A DNA stretch of 37,831 nucleotides, from NCBI GenBank assembly GCA_049999725.1, contig JBNGIS010020548.1, positions 1-37,831 of the forward strand, in the 5' to 3' direction. Below, piece after piece: positions 10,687 through 20,289 of this stretch. Under the pieces are notes generated by a model. The model was given only the letters and a program-made list of their open reading frames with translations. It was not told where the DNA came from and made no database searches. Each line of letters begins with the position of its first letter. The first letter of the stretch is position 1. The position numbers and the translations under genes are program-made. The DNA is from Haplomitrium mnioides (lineage: Eukaryota > Marchantiophyta > Haplomitriopsida > Calobryales).

Positions 10687-10851
10687 GTTTTATATACTAA
10701 CTTCTTCTTTTCTTATGGCACCACGCAAACCTACGTATCAAGAGCTCTGTGAATCATTTTTTGGTGGGGAAAAACATTTTTTGAAATTCACACATTAAAA
10801 TAGCGACTAGTTTTTTGCCCCCAAATTCCACTAGTTTTTACTTTCAAAGAA
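10687..10851. promoter_or_regulatory. Divergent promoter between transposase candidate and methyltransferase (E1)
   Basis: A minus-strand TATA-like box (TATATAAAAC, 10687-10696) serves the transposase side. Next to it, 10718-10747 is a conserved block (minus strand: GAGCTCTTGATACGTAGG then TTTGCGTGGTGC) found again at 36216-36245 in E3. On the methyltransferase side the TATA-like sequence is decayed to ATTAAAATAGCG near 10795. Conservation between two diverged copies supports function. Confidence 0.6.
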
Positions 10852-11443
10852 ATGGCCGCACATATCAATGTTCTCAAACCAGCTCAACCAAAGCCTTATA
10901 GGTATTCAGATGTTTTAAATGTTCTAGAGTCAGTAAAATTAGACTCAGAATGGCTATTTAATTGTGGAGTCTATATTCAACAGGACTAGTGCTGCATCCA
11001 AGCACAATTGCAATGTCAGCAACAACAACAAGACCATCAACTACAAAAAAAAGAAATGAAATCACCATGGAGCCAGTCAAGGCTCCAAAAAAGAAGAAAC
11101 AAGCCATCCCAAAGATGAAGCCTATTTCCACACCCATTTTTGAAGAGAAGCCAGCCCCTTCCCACTCCCCAACAAGATCATATTCTTTGGCCTCTTCATC
11201 TTCAACACAGAGCAGCTCAAGGGAGGAAGTAGAGTCGAAGCCAGTTTAGGCTTCAATATCTAGATCAAAAAGAAAATCTCACAACAAGATGCGAACCTTT
11301 CAAGAACGTGAGCAAGTGGACCCTCAGAGAGTGTCTGAGGAAGACAAAAAAAAATCAAAGAGTTTGCAATCCAACGATGTAGAGTTCGAGAGGAAACTAT
11401 AACAATTTGATAAGAGAATTTAAACCTTCCAAAACTTGGAATG

Positions 11444-12335
11444 GACAACTAGGGGCCATTCTAGATTAGGAGGTTGAATGAGGACTTTGTTGAGTTTCAA
11501 GCATAGAGAATGATCAACAATAAATATGTGCACAATTTTCTTATTGTTGTCGTTGACCCAAAAGTACGGGTTGAAGAATAAGTAAGAGTTCAATTTGAAG
11601 AACCTTGACATTTTTGGTACGATATTGCAAGAGGCAATCATAGTGCTGCCACAATATAACTTTTAATCACAAAATATGGAGCGAAGAATCCAATGTTGTT
11701 GCTCTACAACTTTTATGTATACGTGGGCTTGAGACCAACAAAAGCCCGCATATTTGCAATAGATGACAATTACGACCAAAGGTACACATTGGAAATGACA
11801 TTGATTAAGAAGGTTGAATATTGGCATGAGAGGTTCATCAAGAGTGGGATAGTTTCATCCCATAAACTAAAAAAAGAGTTGGTGTTGGAGACCATGGAGA
11901 TCAAGCCAAAGTCGACTCTTGAGAAGACAATCACTTCTCAAGACAATTGGTTCCAACTGGCACTCCCAAGTGGTGAGCTTTGGAATTTACAATAGAGAAT
12001 TTTTTCCGTATGGGAGAAAAATATGATGAAAGGCCAGAAGTATAAGACCAAAGTATTGCTAAGAATAGAGTAGATGAAGTGGACACCGTGGAGGTTCTTT
12101 CACGGTCTTCCAAATGAAGTTAAAATTTATATTTTGAAACACGTGGAAGCCAAAGAGCTTTCAATTGAAGAAATGTCTTGTGAATTAGAGAGACATAAAG
12201 TTTTAGTGGTCATGATTTAGTCTTTTTGCTTCAAATTCTATTGAAGCTCTTTGGAAGAAGTAAGAGAGGAGTACCCTCTCCACATTGACGAGCCCAAAAA
12301 TGTCTTCATTTTACTCTAGTTTTGAGAAACTTTTG
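11444..12335 (+). other. Conserved-looking middle region of the E1 methyltransferase gene, fold unknown
   Basis: Across frame shifts one can follow RRLNEDFVEFQA, NNKYVHNFLIVVVDPKVRVEE, VQFEEP, IWSEESNVVALQLL, IDDNYDQRYTLEMTLIKKVE, then WFQLALPSGELWNLQ, then MKWTPWRFFHGLPNEVKIYI, ending in EAKELSIEEMSCELERHK. The residue pattern is that of a real, once-selected protein of roughly 280 residues. The LSIEEMSCELERHK tail could be helix-turn-helix-like, and phage methyltransferases are often fused to ParB-like domains, but I cannot assign it. E3 lacks this region. A good intron donor (GGTAAGTT at 12335-12342) ends it. Confidence 0.5.
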
Positions 12336-13168
12336 GTAAGTTTTTTTTTCCATTCTACATTTGTTTTTCTAGAGTTGTATTGAATTTTTTGTAAAATGAC
12401 TTTTGCTAGAATAAAAATGATTTTGAGTCTAGGCATGCATGGACTATGAAATCCATACTTGCATGAACTCTCTAGTCTAGGCGCGCTTGGACTATCAAGT
12501 CCATTAGCGCATGGACTCTTGAGTCCATACGCACTTTGACTCTCTAGTCCATGCGCCCATAGACACTCTAGTCCATGGGCACATGGACTCTGTAGTCCAA
12601 GCGTGACTTCAAATTCAAGTCATTGCGTCTAGACATTGAAACCAATGCAAGCATGGATTTGAGAGTTCAGGCAAACTTGAACCTTGAAGTCCATGCGCGC
12701 TTGAACTTGAGAATCCAACAACAAATCCATGCATATTGGGACTCTCAATTTCATGTGCATATAAACTTGAGAGTCTAAACGTGCATGGAATTGAGAGTCC
12801 AAATGTGCATGGATTTGCTGTTGGATTCTCAAGTCCAGGCACACAAAACCTTTGAAGTCCATGTGTGCATGGACTCGATAATCCAACAGCGAATCCATGC
12901 ATGTTGAGACTCTCAATTGCATGGGTGCATGGACTTCAGAGACCATCCTTGCTTGGACTCTCAAGTCCATGCACTTGTGGGCTTCAATGTCCTTGTGAGC
13001 ATGGACTTCAATGTCCATGCTAGCATAGACTCCAATGTTCATGCTAGCATGGACTCTCAAGTCTATGTTGAGATTGACTTAAAGGTCTTTGCTTGCCTAC
13101 TCTTTATCTTTAAAGTCTACATTTTTTTTTGGTCTCCTCTTATCTTTTCTTTTTTGTTGTGTGCAAAG
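12336..13168 (+). other. Intron of the methyltransferase gene filled with palindromic repeats (E1)
   Basis: Donor GTAAGT at 12336, pyrimidine-rich tract and acceptor ending GTGCAAAG at 13168. The exon that follows (GGACAAACCTTTAAACA) aligns with the E3 exon starting at 35360, which also sits just after a pyrimidine tract and AG. Between them lie the 24-bp repeats. Confidence 0.6.
12425..13080. repeat. 24-bp minisatellite built on a palindrome (E1, intronic)
   Basis: About 27 degenerate units of AGTCCATGCGCGCATGGACT plus four spacer bases. The unit is nearly its own reverse complement, so open frames on both strands encode the same kind of 8-residue repeat (VHARMDFE-like). The array lies between splice sites in both E1 and E3, so these peptides are probably not made. 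Confidence 0.8.
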
Positions 13169-13720
13169 GGACAAACCTTTAAACAACATCTTGCCAAAAA
13201 TTCATGGCAGTTGCCAAACGGTGAAAAAAATCAAGGGTCTAAGAAGCCTAGGAGGACCAAGACCAAGCCCCAACACTTGCATCCTACCCTCATGTTTTTT
13301 TTCTTCATTGCTAGAAAGCTAGAGAGTGGAAATCAAGGCAACAAAATGATGTTGTTGCCCTTCTCACAAAAGAAGTTCTTTGAGATGAAAACAAGAACCT
13401 AATGTCTTATATTGATGGACTCAATGTGGTATTTTACAAAGTCCACCAGGAGGCAAATGCTCGTTAGTTAAAGGGATTCGTAAAACCTAGATGTTTCACT
13501 TTGGCAATTGCGGACATTCCTTACGGTTACAACCTTAAAGAATGCAAGCACCACGATTCCGAACCCTTTACTAGAGATGACATTTTTATATGGTTTCTTC
13601 TTTTGCGACAATCACGACTTTTGATTTTTGGTCATTTGTAATAATCTATTTTTTGCAACAATTTGGCATCATCGAGGATGCTCTTTTGGAGGTTTGTTGT
13701 GCCATCAACCATAGCATCAA

Positions 13721-13819
13721 GTAAGTCTTTTTAAAAAAAAATTCAGTTTTTTAGTTTATTTTTTTTAGTTTTCCTACACTATCTTCAAAGTGTCTAATTT
13801 TTTTTTTCTCTTACTATAG
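13721..13819 (+). other. Intron between the two catalytic exons (E1)
   Basis: A 99-bp intron with GTAAGT donor, T-rich body and CTTACTATAG acceptor. E3 has an 86-bp intron at the same place (34718-34803). It separates the motif IV exon from the motif I exon. Confidence 0.75.
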
Positions 13820-14599
13820 GGACAAAAACAATATTCATCATTCTAGTGGTCAAAGAATTGCTCACGCCCACGAGTATTGGACTGTGGGCTACTGGATCAA
13901 AGAGGGCAAGAGGAGCATAAGGCTCCTCAACTTGCAACCTGATGATGCTATAGGTCATCCTCAGAAAATTATGCGAAGTGTGTTTAGTTGCTCGATTGTG
14001 TTAGCCAAGCTAAAACATTGAGAAGATGATATTCTTGTGAATTTTTTCCAAAAGCTCTAGACTCTATATAATTTTTTCATTGACCATTTATCAACAGAGC
14101 AAGATTGGATCGTAGACCTTTGCTTTAGGTCTAGTACAGGCCTTGTCTATGCTTTAAAGTTGATGCAAAATTGCATCTGTATGGAATATAGTAAACGTCA
14201 ACCTATCTATATTCCTCATAGAGTTTTGGTGATGGCTTCTTTGCCATCCGATGTGACCGAATCAAAGATAGTCTTTGTGTACCACAAGGAACCTATTCCT
14301 CTTGATATTGCATGTGATACTGGTGATTATGTTGTGATCTCTAGGACTAGAAAGTCTCGGTAGGACTCTATAAAGGCTACAAATAATGAAGTCATTCAAG
14401 TAGTTAATTTAGATGAAACAAATCCTCTTGGAGAGAATAGAGTTGTAACATCATAGTGACGTAATTTTTCTACATAATAAAATTTTTCACAAAATATTAT
14501 TTGATGAAGCTTTATTCTTGTTACACTCCAAATTCAATTCAAGTATTTTCTTCACGATTCAATTTCTTGCGCAAAATGGTTTTTGAACAAAACACATTG

Positions 14600-14604
14600 G
14601 TTTT
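14600..14604. repeat. Target-site duplication GTTTT, left copy (copia remnant)
   Basis: GTTTT precedes the left LTR and recurs after the right LTR at 18815-18819. Confidence 0.75.
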
Positions 14605-14849
14605 TGTTATACAAAAGGAATCAAACAATCATCCAAACATGAACAAGGTATGTGTAGGTAAGAAAAATACTCCTCTTCTCTTCTTATCTCAATCTCAATA
14701 TGATAATATGATAATACTCATAGGTAACAAATGTACGTATACTTTTCTCCTAGTATTAGGATTAGACATAACTCGTATTATATGTGCCAATCATAGGTTA
14801 AAGTCTAATTATATATTAGCTTATTTATCTAACTTTATATAGTGTAATA
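14605..14849 (-). repeat. Left LTR (3' LTR of the copia remnant)
   Basis: Direct repeat of 18565-18814, with strong identity over AATCAAACAATCATCCAAAC and the TATATAGTGTA end. Confidence 0.8.
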
Positions 14850-15376
14850 CTTCCCCTTGGTTATAACATGGGGAATGTTATAAACATATGTAAGATAAAG
14901 GTGAAACTTATAACAAAATAACTCCAACACTACTACAAATATCTATATGAAGAATAAAAGTGTTGCCTCATTAAAACCCTCTCATATTCTTGCAAGGGAA
15001 ATAGTACAACCACCCTTATACATAGATAAATATGTCATAAAGTGACAAGATATATAAAATAAATAGTAAGAAGATGTGCATTATTTAAGATAATGTCAAA
15101 AATAGGAGAAATACAGCTATAGGCTATATATAGAGACAACGAATAATCAAGTTACGTCTCAAAATATGATATGAGCACTGAATATAAGGAAGATATATCA
15201 AAGAGAAATATGGAGAGTAGGAGGTAGGGTAACTTGGGGTCTAACTTTGGAATTTTTCATTAGTAAGTTCTTATGCTTTTATATTAACAACAAATATGCT
15301 ATCAATTCAGAATATGTAGTAAAATTCATGTTTCTGTATTGGGCCTACGGAATCATGTTGTTGTATGAAATGTTGA

Positions 15377-15795
15377 CTAAATCTTTTCAATTTGTTCCTC
15401 TTGAGAAACAGTGTGTCCACACAAAGTCAATTGGGATGTAATTCTGAATAACTCATTGTTGTATTTAGAGATAGTTGGAAATTCCTGCACTCTCAAATTA
15501 ACCCAATCATGCATTAATTTGGACAAATGTATGGTTTTGGTATGGTCAAATCTGTTCTTCAGATTATTCCAAAGGACTTTGGGGTTACTCTTATTCAAGT
15601 ACTGCATTTTCAAAGAATCTAGCAAGTGATGCCTCAGGGAGACCAGTGCTTGGGCTTTCTGCTATAGAGTAATGTCCTCATATGTCAAGATGGTAGTCTC
15701 CAATCCTTTTGATACCAAATGTGCAGCAACACCTAGTAACCAAGAGAGGTAACTGTCTCCTTCTATGGTCAACTATTTGAAATTTAATTTCTCCA
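15377..15795 (-). pseudogene. Copia-type gag fragment (UBN2-like)
   Basis: Minus-strand translation begins MEKLNFK and continues LTIEGDSYLSWLLGVAAHL, then ALVSLRHHLLDSLKMQYL, KVLWNNLKNRFDH, WVNLRVQEFPTISKYNNELF, then ITSQLTLCG. This is the order of the gag/UBN2 domain of plant copia polyproteins. Two stop codons interrupt the first third, and the frame ends at 15377 without the zinc knuckle. It agrees in strand with the PBS and polypurine tract of the surrounding LTR pair. Confidence 0.8.
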
Positions 15796-15799
15796 TGAT

Positions 15800-18545
15800 T
15801 TAGAATGCTGAAAAAGTTTTAAGGGTTTGAGGATAAATAATAGATTTATCAAAAATTCAGAAAACCAAATCTTAAACTCTTTTCTATTTTCTGAATAACA
15901 GTTGAAACGGGTTTTGGTAATTGTGATAATATAGAGAGTATGTTCCATGTTCTTCTTGTTGTAGGCAAGGGGTTGATCTTCAAAACTTTAAGAAAACAAG
16001 TGTTGCAGACTACAATAGGCCTTCAGAATTCAGTAGCAATATGTCAGGGGTTGTTGAAGTCTTTGCTTCTAGAAATAGTCTTCAGAAGTTGGAGTAGAAT
16101 TCCCGACTATGAAAACTTGTCCTCTGAACTCTTGAATTAGGTCTTGAAGATACATGATATTGATAAATCTTGAGAATAAATTTTGAAGATACTCTGTATT
16201 GTAGAGGGAACCCTATGGACTAGTTGTGGCTATTAAGCCTTTTCATAATCTCTACAGATTTTTGAGACAACAAGTCAATTTCCTCTATCAGATTTAATAG
16301 AAAAATGTACTTTTTAGAAGTCAGAATCTGTACTATAGATATAGCTATAGTCAATCTTTTTACAATTATAGATTGATCTATGCTAATTACAATGTATTGG
16401 ATTCTCATATCCTTGAATAAAATTGTACAATAGATTCAATTGGATTTGCTATTTTGCAGACTTCTATAGAATGAAGTAGGTATAACAATGTTTGATATCT
16501 GATGGAGATTTTTATCAACTTCCAATTTGATCCAGCCAGCTGAATTGGTATCAGGATGGCTAGTCAAAACATCAAGAGAGTAGCTAAAAGTTGATGCACA
16601 CTATAGGAGTTGTGTATATATTGGCGATTCTCCAATTGTTTTTTATCAGAAAATGGAAATAAAGCTCTGTATGTGTTAAAGCATTACGTTAGAAACATAA
16701 CAGAGTTTTTATGCCCTGAACTTTGTAGATACAAGAGAGGATAGCTCTTTGTTTACACTCATTTGTGTACCAAAAAGAGTGAAATAAGATCAGGTAGATT
16801 CACCTCAAGCAAGCAATCAGATCTGCTACTTCAGATTTGAAAAATAATTCCAAATGCTTACATAGTAGACGATTGAAAATCATTCAAAAAAATGCTGCAA
16901 TCGAGCTGAAAGAGGATTAGGTTCGGTATTTAAAACATGTTTGGTAGTATTGCCATCCTTTGGAGTTAACTTAATATAGGTTTGGTAATGATCTGGTAGG
17001 TTTGGTAGACTTAGTTGCTTCGGCAGCTGATCTAGTGCTTCGGAGACAAGGCGCATATACTAGAGCAAGCGCCACTTCACAAGCAACCTTCGCTTAATCC
17101 CATATGTGAAATGGGAAAAGCAAGCACAAGTATAAATAGATATGACTCTTAGCTTCCTTTGACTATGGTTCCCTCACTCCTTGCATATAGGGGTGGGAAT
17201 TACCCTTTCCATGTACCTAGACTTACTTGTACCACTTGTCACTCCTAGATTGGTTGAATTCGAATAAGGGGCAGGTTCCCCTTCGAGCTTTGATTAGTTT
17301 TATAATATTTGTCTGTTGTTTTTAGATGTCCAAAACAGTGATTTATCCATGTTTTAGCCAAATTTTGTTTTTTTTGAACTTTCAAAAATCACCAAAGTAT
17401 CTTGTCGAACTTTTGATATCTTAAATTTTTGATCGATATAGTGTTTTTTTGTTGTTTCACCGTCGACTTTGCTTCTTCCTTTACAAACCTTCAACGTTTA
17501 CTCTAATCCTCTTTCGAACTTTCAAGTTTCTTTGAAATTCAAGTGCTGAAATAGTGATATATCCCTAATACTACCTAATAGAAATCCTTTTCCAACTTTC
17601 ACCGTTTACTAAAGAACTATTTTGAACTTTCAATATAGTTGATGAACAATTGGCAAAATGGTGATATTACGTTGGTTCAGAACAAATTTGAACTATTGAG
17701 TTGTNNNNNNNNNNNNNNNNNNNNNNNNNNNNNNNNNNNNNNNNNNNNNNNNNNNNNNNNNNNNNNNNNNNNNNNNNNNNNNNNNNNNNNNNNNNNNNNN
17801 NNNNCCTTCAAAAAATTTTTCGATGAAGTCTTCTTCTACAACTCATCGAAATGCATGAGATTTGAATAATGTTTTGTTGAGAAATTGATCTTCTTCAAGT
17901 TTGAATTGAATCGCAATGTCCTCATAAGTGCTTGAATGATTTTTGTACAAGAAACTAGTTCGATTCTGTGTCAAGCACTTTATCAATTCATCCTCGATTT
18001 TGCTCCAACAGACGCATGCTCTATATGCTTCTTAAAATGAATGTTGCCGATTCTGCTTCAAGAAGTATAGAGTTTGTTTCAATTCAATGAAAATAATCCT
18101 GCCAAATGAATTTGATAGAAATTTTTCAGGTCTGCAATTTTGACAAGCTCTTCTAAAATTGATGTTGTAGATCTGTTCATCGAATTCTTTAGGAATTTGA
18201 TTGAGATCCTCACATATATATGTTCGAAATCAAATTGAAAATCCAATGTCTCTTTGATTCAAATGTAGAAATTTTTGAAATGTGGATTGTTCTTGCTGCA
18301 ATCTTTAAGCTGAGAGAATCCTTCAACTCTGTGCCGCTCCTTCTTTGTTGGATTTAGAATAAAATATAATATTACATAATATATAATTGATAGATGAAGA
18401 GAAAAAATAGTTATGTAGATTGAGAAGTAGGGGGATGAAAACTTAGATTTCTATAAAGAAGAATAGATGAAATTTTTGTGTTTAGATTTTATAGAAGAAT
18501 GATGAAGTTGGGGGTATGAAAAAAATAATTTCTATTTATTTATAA
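15800..18545. other. Unassigned interior of the copia remnant
   Basis: AT-rich, no recognisable protein on either strand. The sequence TTGGTATCAGGATGGC near 16545-16560 looks like a tRNA-Met primer site but has no adjoining LTR end. Contains the gap at 17705-17804. Confidence 0.4.
17705..17804. other. Assembly gap (100 N)
   Basis: One hundred undetermined bases, a conventional gap length. Confidence 0.99.
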
Positions 18546-18564
18546 GCTAATCATGCAGATAACG

Positions 18565-18814
18565 TGTTATAGAAAAAGAATCAAACAATCATCCAAACAT
18601 AAACAAGGTATGTGCTGGTAAGAAAAATACTCCTCTCCTCTTCTCTTCCTATCTCAATCTCAATATGATAATATGATAATGCTCGTATGTTACAAATGTA
18701 CATGTACTTATCTCCTAGGATTAGGATTAAACATAACCCTAATTATATATGCTAATCATAGATTAAGGCATAATTATAGATTAGCCTATTTATCTTACTA
18801 TATATAGTGTAGCA
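18565..18814 (-). repeat. Right LTR (5' LTR of the copia remnant)
   Basis: Direct repeat of 14605-14849. It ends in GTGTAGCA and is followed by GTTTT (18815-18819), the target duplication. Confidence 0.8.
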
Positions 18815-18819
18815 GTTTT

Positions 18820-19437
18820 TATAAAAATTAGCAACAAAAGATAGAAGCATGGAAGCGCATTCCATACTTCCAATTATTCAACAATCCTTTCCTACTTGGG
18901 CTTTAGTTGTCTATGAGTGCTTGAGCTTTTGTTGTTCAAGCTTGAGTTGACTATAATTGTCCCTATACGCATGGACCTTATCAAACAAAATGTGCCTACA
19001 TATGGGCCTCAATGGTCCATGTGAACATAGGCTTCAGTAGTCTTTTAACAATTTTGCTTCAACAATTCTCTTGCGAAATCACTATAGGGTTCTAGTTCAA
19101 AATGTTTTTGATAAAATTTGAATGTTCTTATTAAAGTTTTAAACTAATGATATTATTGTTAGTTTTGAAAATATTTAACAACAAATGTCGTGTACATTTT
19201 TTATATGTATATTTTTGGTGATGCTCATGCTTTTTAAAGCTGAAATTATGAAAGCAATTTTGTTAAAAAATTCTTATAAGAAGATTTGTTTTTAATACAT
19301 TGTGCATTCAAAATGAGCCATTTTGATGTATAGAACTACACGTTTTTGCAAATGAATATTACTAGCGTCAAAATCATGATTTTAGATGCTAAAATTTCAA
19401 ATTTGGTTTTTGCGAATGCCAAATGAAACATGAACCC
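18820..19437. other. E1 right subterminal region, non-coding
   Basis: AT-rich DNA without a gene. A few worn palindromic-repeat copies occur at 18965-19050 (for example GGTCCATGTGAACATAGG). The last ~80 bp resemble the reverse complement of the E3 left end, including the shared GCCAAATGAAA block. Confidence 0.6.
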
Positions 19438-19470
19438 AATAGCGGTTCTTGGTTCAAAGTAGCAATTTTT
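19438..19470 (-). repeat. Terminal inverted repeat, right end of E1
   Basis: Contains TTCTTGGTTCAAAGTAGC and ends AATTTTT; pairs with 5758-5791. The TGAC copy follows at 19471-19474. Confidence 0.85.
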
Positions 19471-20090
19471 TGACGAGCATGTGCCTAATTAAGCGCTGCC
19501 ACACAACAACTTATCATCCGAAAGCCAATGGTTTGACAGAGAAGGGAAACAAGATCATGGGTAAGAACCTCAACAAGACTATATCCACAAACAAGGTTGT
19601 TTGGGATCTCAAGTTGTTCACAACAACGTACGCTTACAATCAGGCTTATAAGACCACAACAAGTCACTGTTCTTATTTTCTTGTCTTCGGAAAACATGCA
19701 TTAGTATCGGTGAAATTTGAGGTACCTACAAGAAGGGTGTTGGAGAGAGAAAGACTGGCAGAGGACTTGAGTAGGAGAGAAAGACTGTACCAACTGAAGG
19801 AGCTTGAAGATGATCGGGAGTGAGCTTGAGATCAAGTGGAGCACCAACAGAAGTTGTGGAAGGGGCAATGCGACAAGAGGATGAAGTCGGTGGACATTTG
19901 GGAAGGAGATCTAGTGTTGTTGTACAACAAGAGATTTGTGTATTTTCTGTGAAAGCTGCAGACAAGATGGATGGGACCACTTGTGATCAAGAAGCTTCAT
20001 CAAAATGGGTCCATGAAAATAGAAACCCTGAAAGGGGAGAGGATCAACAATTGTATACATTATGTTCAACTGAAGAGGCATGTAAATAGA
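19471..20090 (+). pseudogene. Ty3/gypsy pol, C-terminal part of integrase
   Basis: Continues the integrase interrupted at 5757. The catalytic Glu lies in TYHPKANGLTEK (codon 19539-19541). WDLKLFTTTYAYNQAYKTTT and FLVFGKHALVSVKFEVP follow, which is the end of the catalytic core. After 19820 come LVLLYNKRFVYF, TRWMGPLVIKKLHQNGSMKI and INNCIHYVQLKRHVNRE, the C-terminal DNA-binding part of plant gypsy integrases. Three TGA stops (19821, 19827 and about 19950) interrupt one frame. No chromodomain is recognisable. Confidence 0.9.
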
Positions 20091-20289
20091 GAAGAAGATG
20101 AAGGAAGTCTATAAAGACTCGCGACGAGTGCGGAGGTGTGTAAAGGGGAAGGGCTAAATAAGAAGCCATATCATATGTAAATAAAGGATGCTTTGTAAAG
20201 GAAGTGGAAGCGACTGAGCGCAAAGCGACCAAGAAAGATGGCTGAGAGGAGATGGGTGTTTGTGAGGTTGCTTCACACTCAAAAAGGGA

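Larger units (their letters stand above)
10852..14456 (+). pseudogene. Amino-DNA methyltransferase gene, beta-class motif order (E1 copy)
   Basis: Starts at ATG 10852 with a first exon (PKPYRYSDVLNVLESVKLDS) shared with E3. A Lys/Ser/Pro-rich linker follows (10962-11249), then a conserved region of unknown type (11444-12335), an intron full of 24-bp repeats (12336-13168), and catalytic exons at 13169-13720 and 13820-14456. Motif IV (DIPYG) is at 13513-13527. A KP-x-L-like motif X equivalent and motif I (VDLCFRSSTG, 14112-14141) come later, followed by CICMEYSKRQ (motif II-like). Motif IV before motif I is the order of beta-class N4-cytosine or N6-adenine methyltransferases, mostly bacterial and phage enzymes. 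Here two glycines of motif I are lost and several stops occur, so the copy is dead. Which base it modified cannot be read from DIPY alone. Confidence 0.75.
14605..18814 (-). mobile_element. Ty1/copia-type LTR retrotransposon remnant inside E1
   Basis: Two direct repeats of about 245-250 bp (14605-14849 and 18565-18814) with TGTTATA starts and GTGTAGCA or GTGTAATA ends are flanked by the 5-bp duplication GTTTT. Read on the minus strand, the right LTR is followed by CGTTATCTGCATGATTAGC (18546-18564), close to the CGTTATCAGCACGA primer site I know from plant copia elements. The left LTR is preceded by the purine run AAGGGGAAG (14850-14858). Only a gag fragment is recognisable; pol is missing and about 2.7 kb between PBS and gag is unexplained, including an assembly gap. 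It inserted into E1, so it is younger than E1's arrival. Confidence 0.75.
5758..19470 (+). mobile_element. E1: 13.7-kb TIR transposon carrying a transposase candidate and a DNA methyltransferase gene
   Basis: Bounded by inverted repeats at 5758-5791 and 19438-19470 and by the 4-bp duplication TGAC. Excising it with one TGAC restores an unbroken integrase frame, which fixes both ends. Inside, from the left: an AT-rich end with short palindromic repeats, a minus-strand transposase-like gene (7459-10539, part inverted), a two-way promoter, a plus-strand methyltransferase gene (10852-14456), a copia insertion (14605-18814) and an AT-rich right end. The left end resembles E0 and the right end resembles E3, so the two ends of the family differ from each other beyond the TIR. 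All genes are decayed, so this copy should be inactive. It matches no TIR superfamily I recognise by end sequence; a 4-bp target duplication is uncommon among plant DNA transposons. Confidence 0.85.

Noticed and set aside
10652-10747. Small gene from the ATG at 10716 (plus strand) reading PRKPTYQELCESFF
   Set aside because: It falls on the conserved promoter block, and the E3 counterpart has no such frame.
12629-13402. Two overlapping genes on opposite strands of about 143 and 161 codons
   Set aside because: Both are translations of the palindromic 24-bp array, which sits between splice sites of the methyltransferase gene in E1 and, in shorter form, in E3.
14501-14842. A 113-codon plus-strand gene
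   Set aside because: Most of it lies in the left LTR of the copia remnant, and the other LTR does not keep the frame.
16545-16560. tRNA-Met primer-binding site (TGGTATCAGGATGG) of another LTR element
   Set aside because: No LTR end adjoins it, and the copia remnant already has a PBS-like site in the right place on the other strand.
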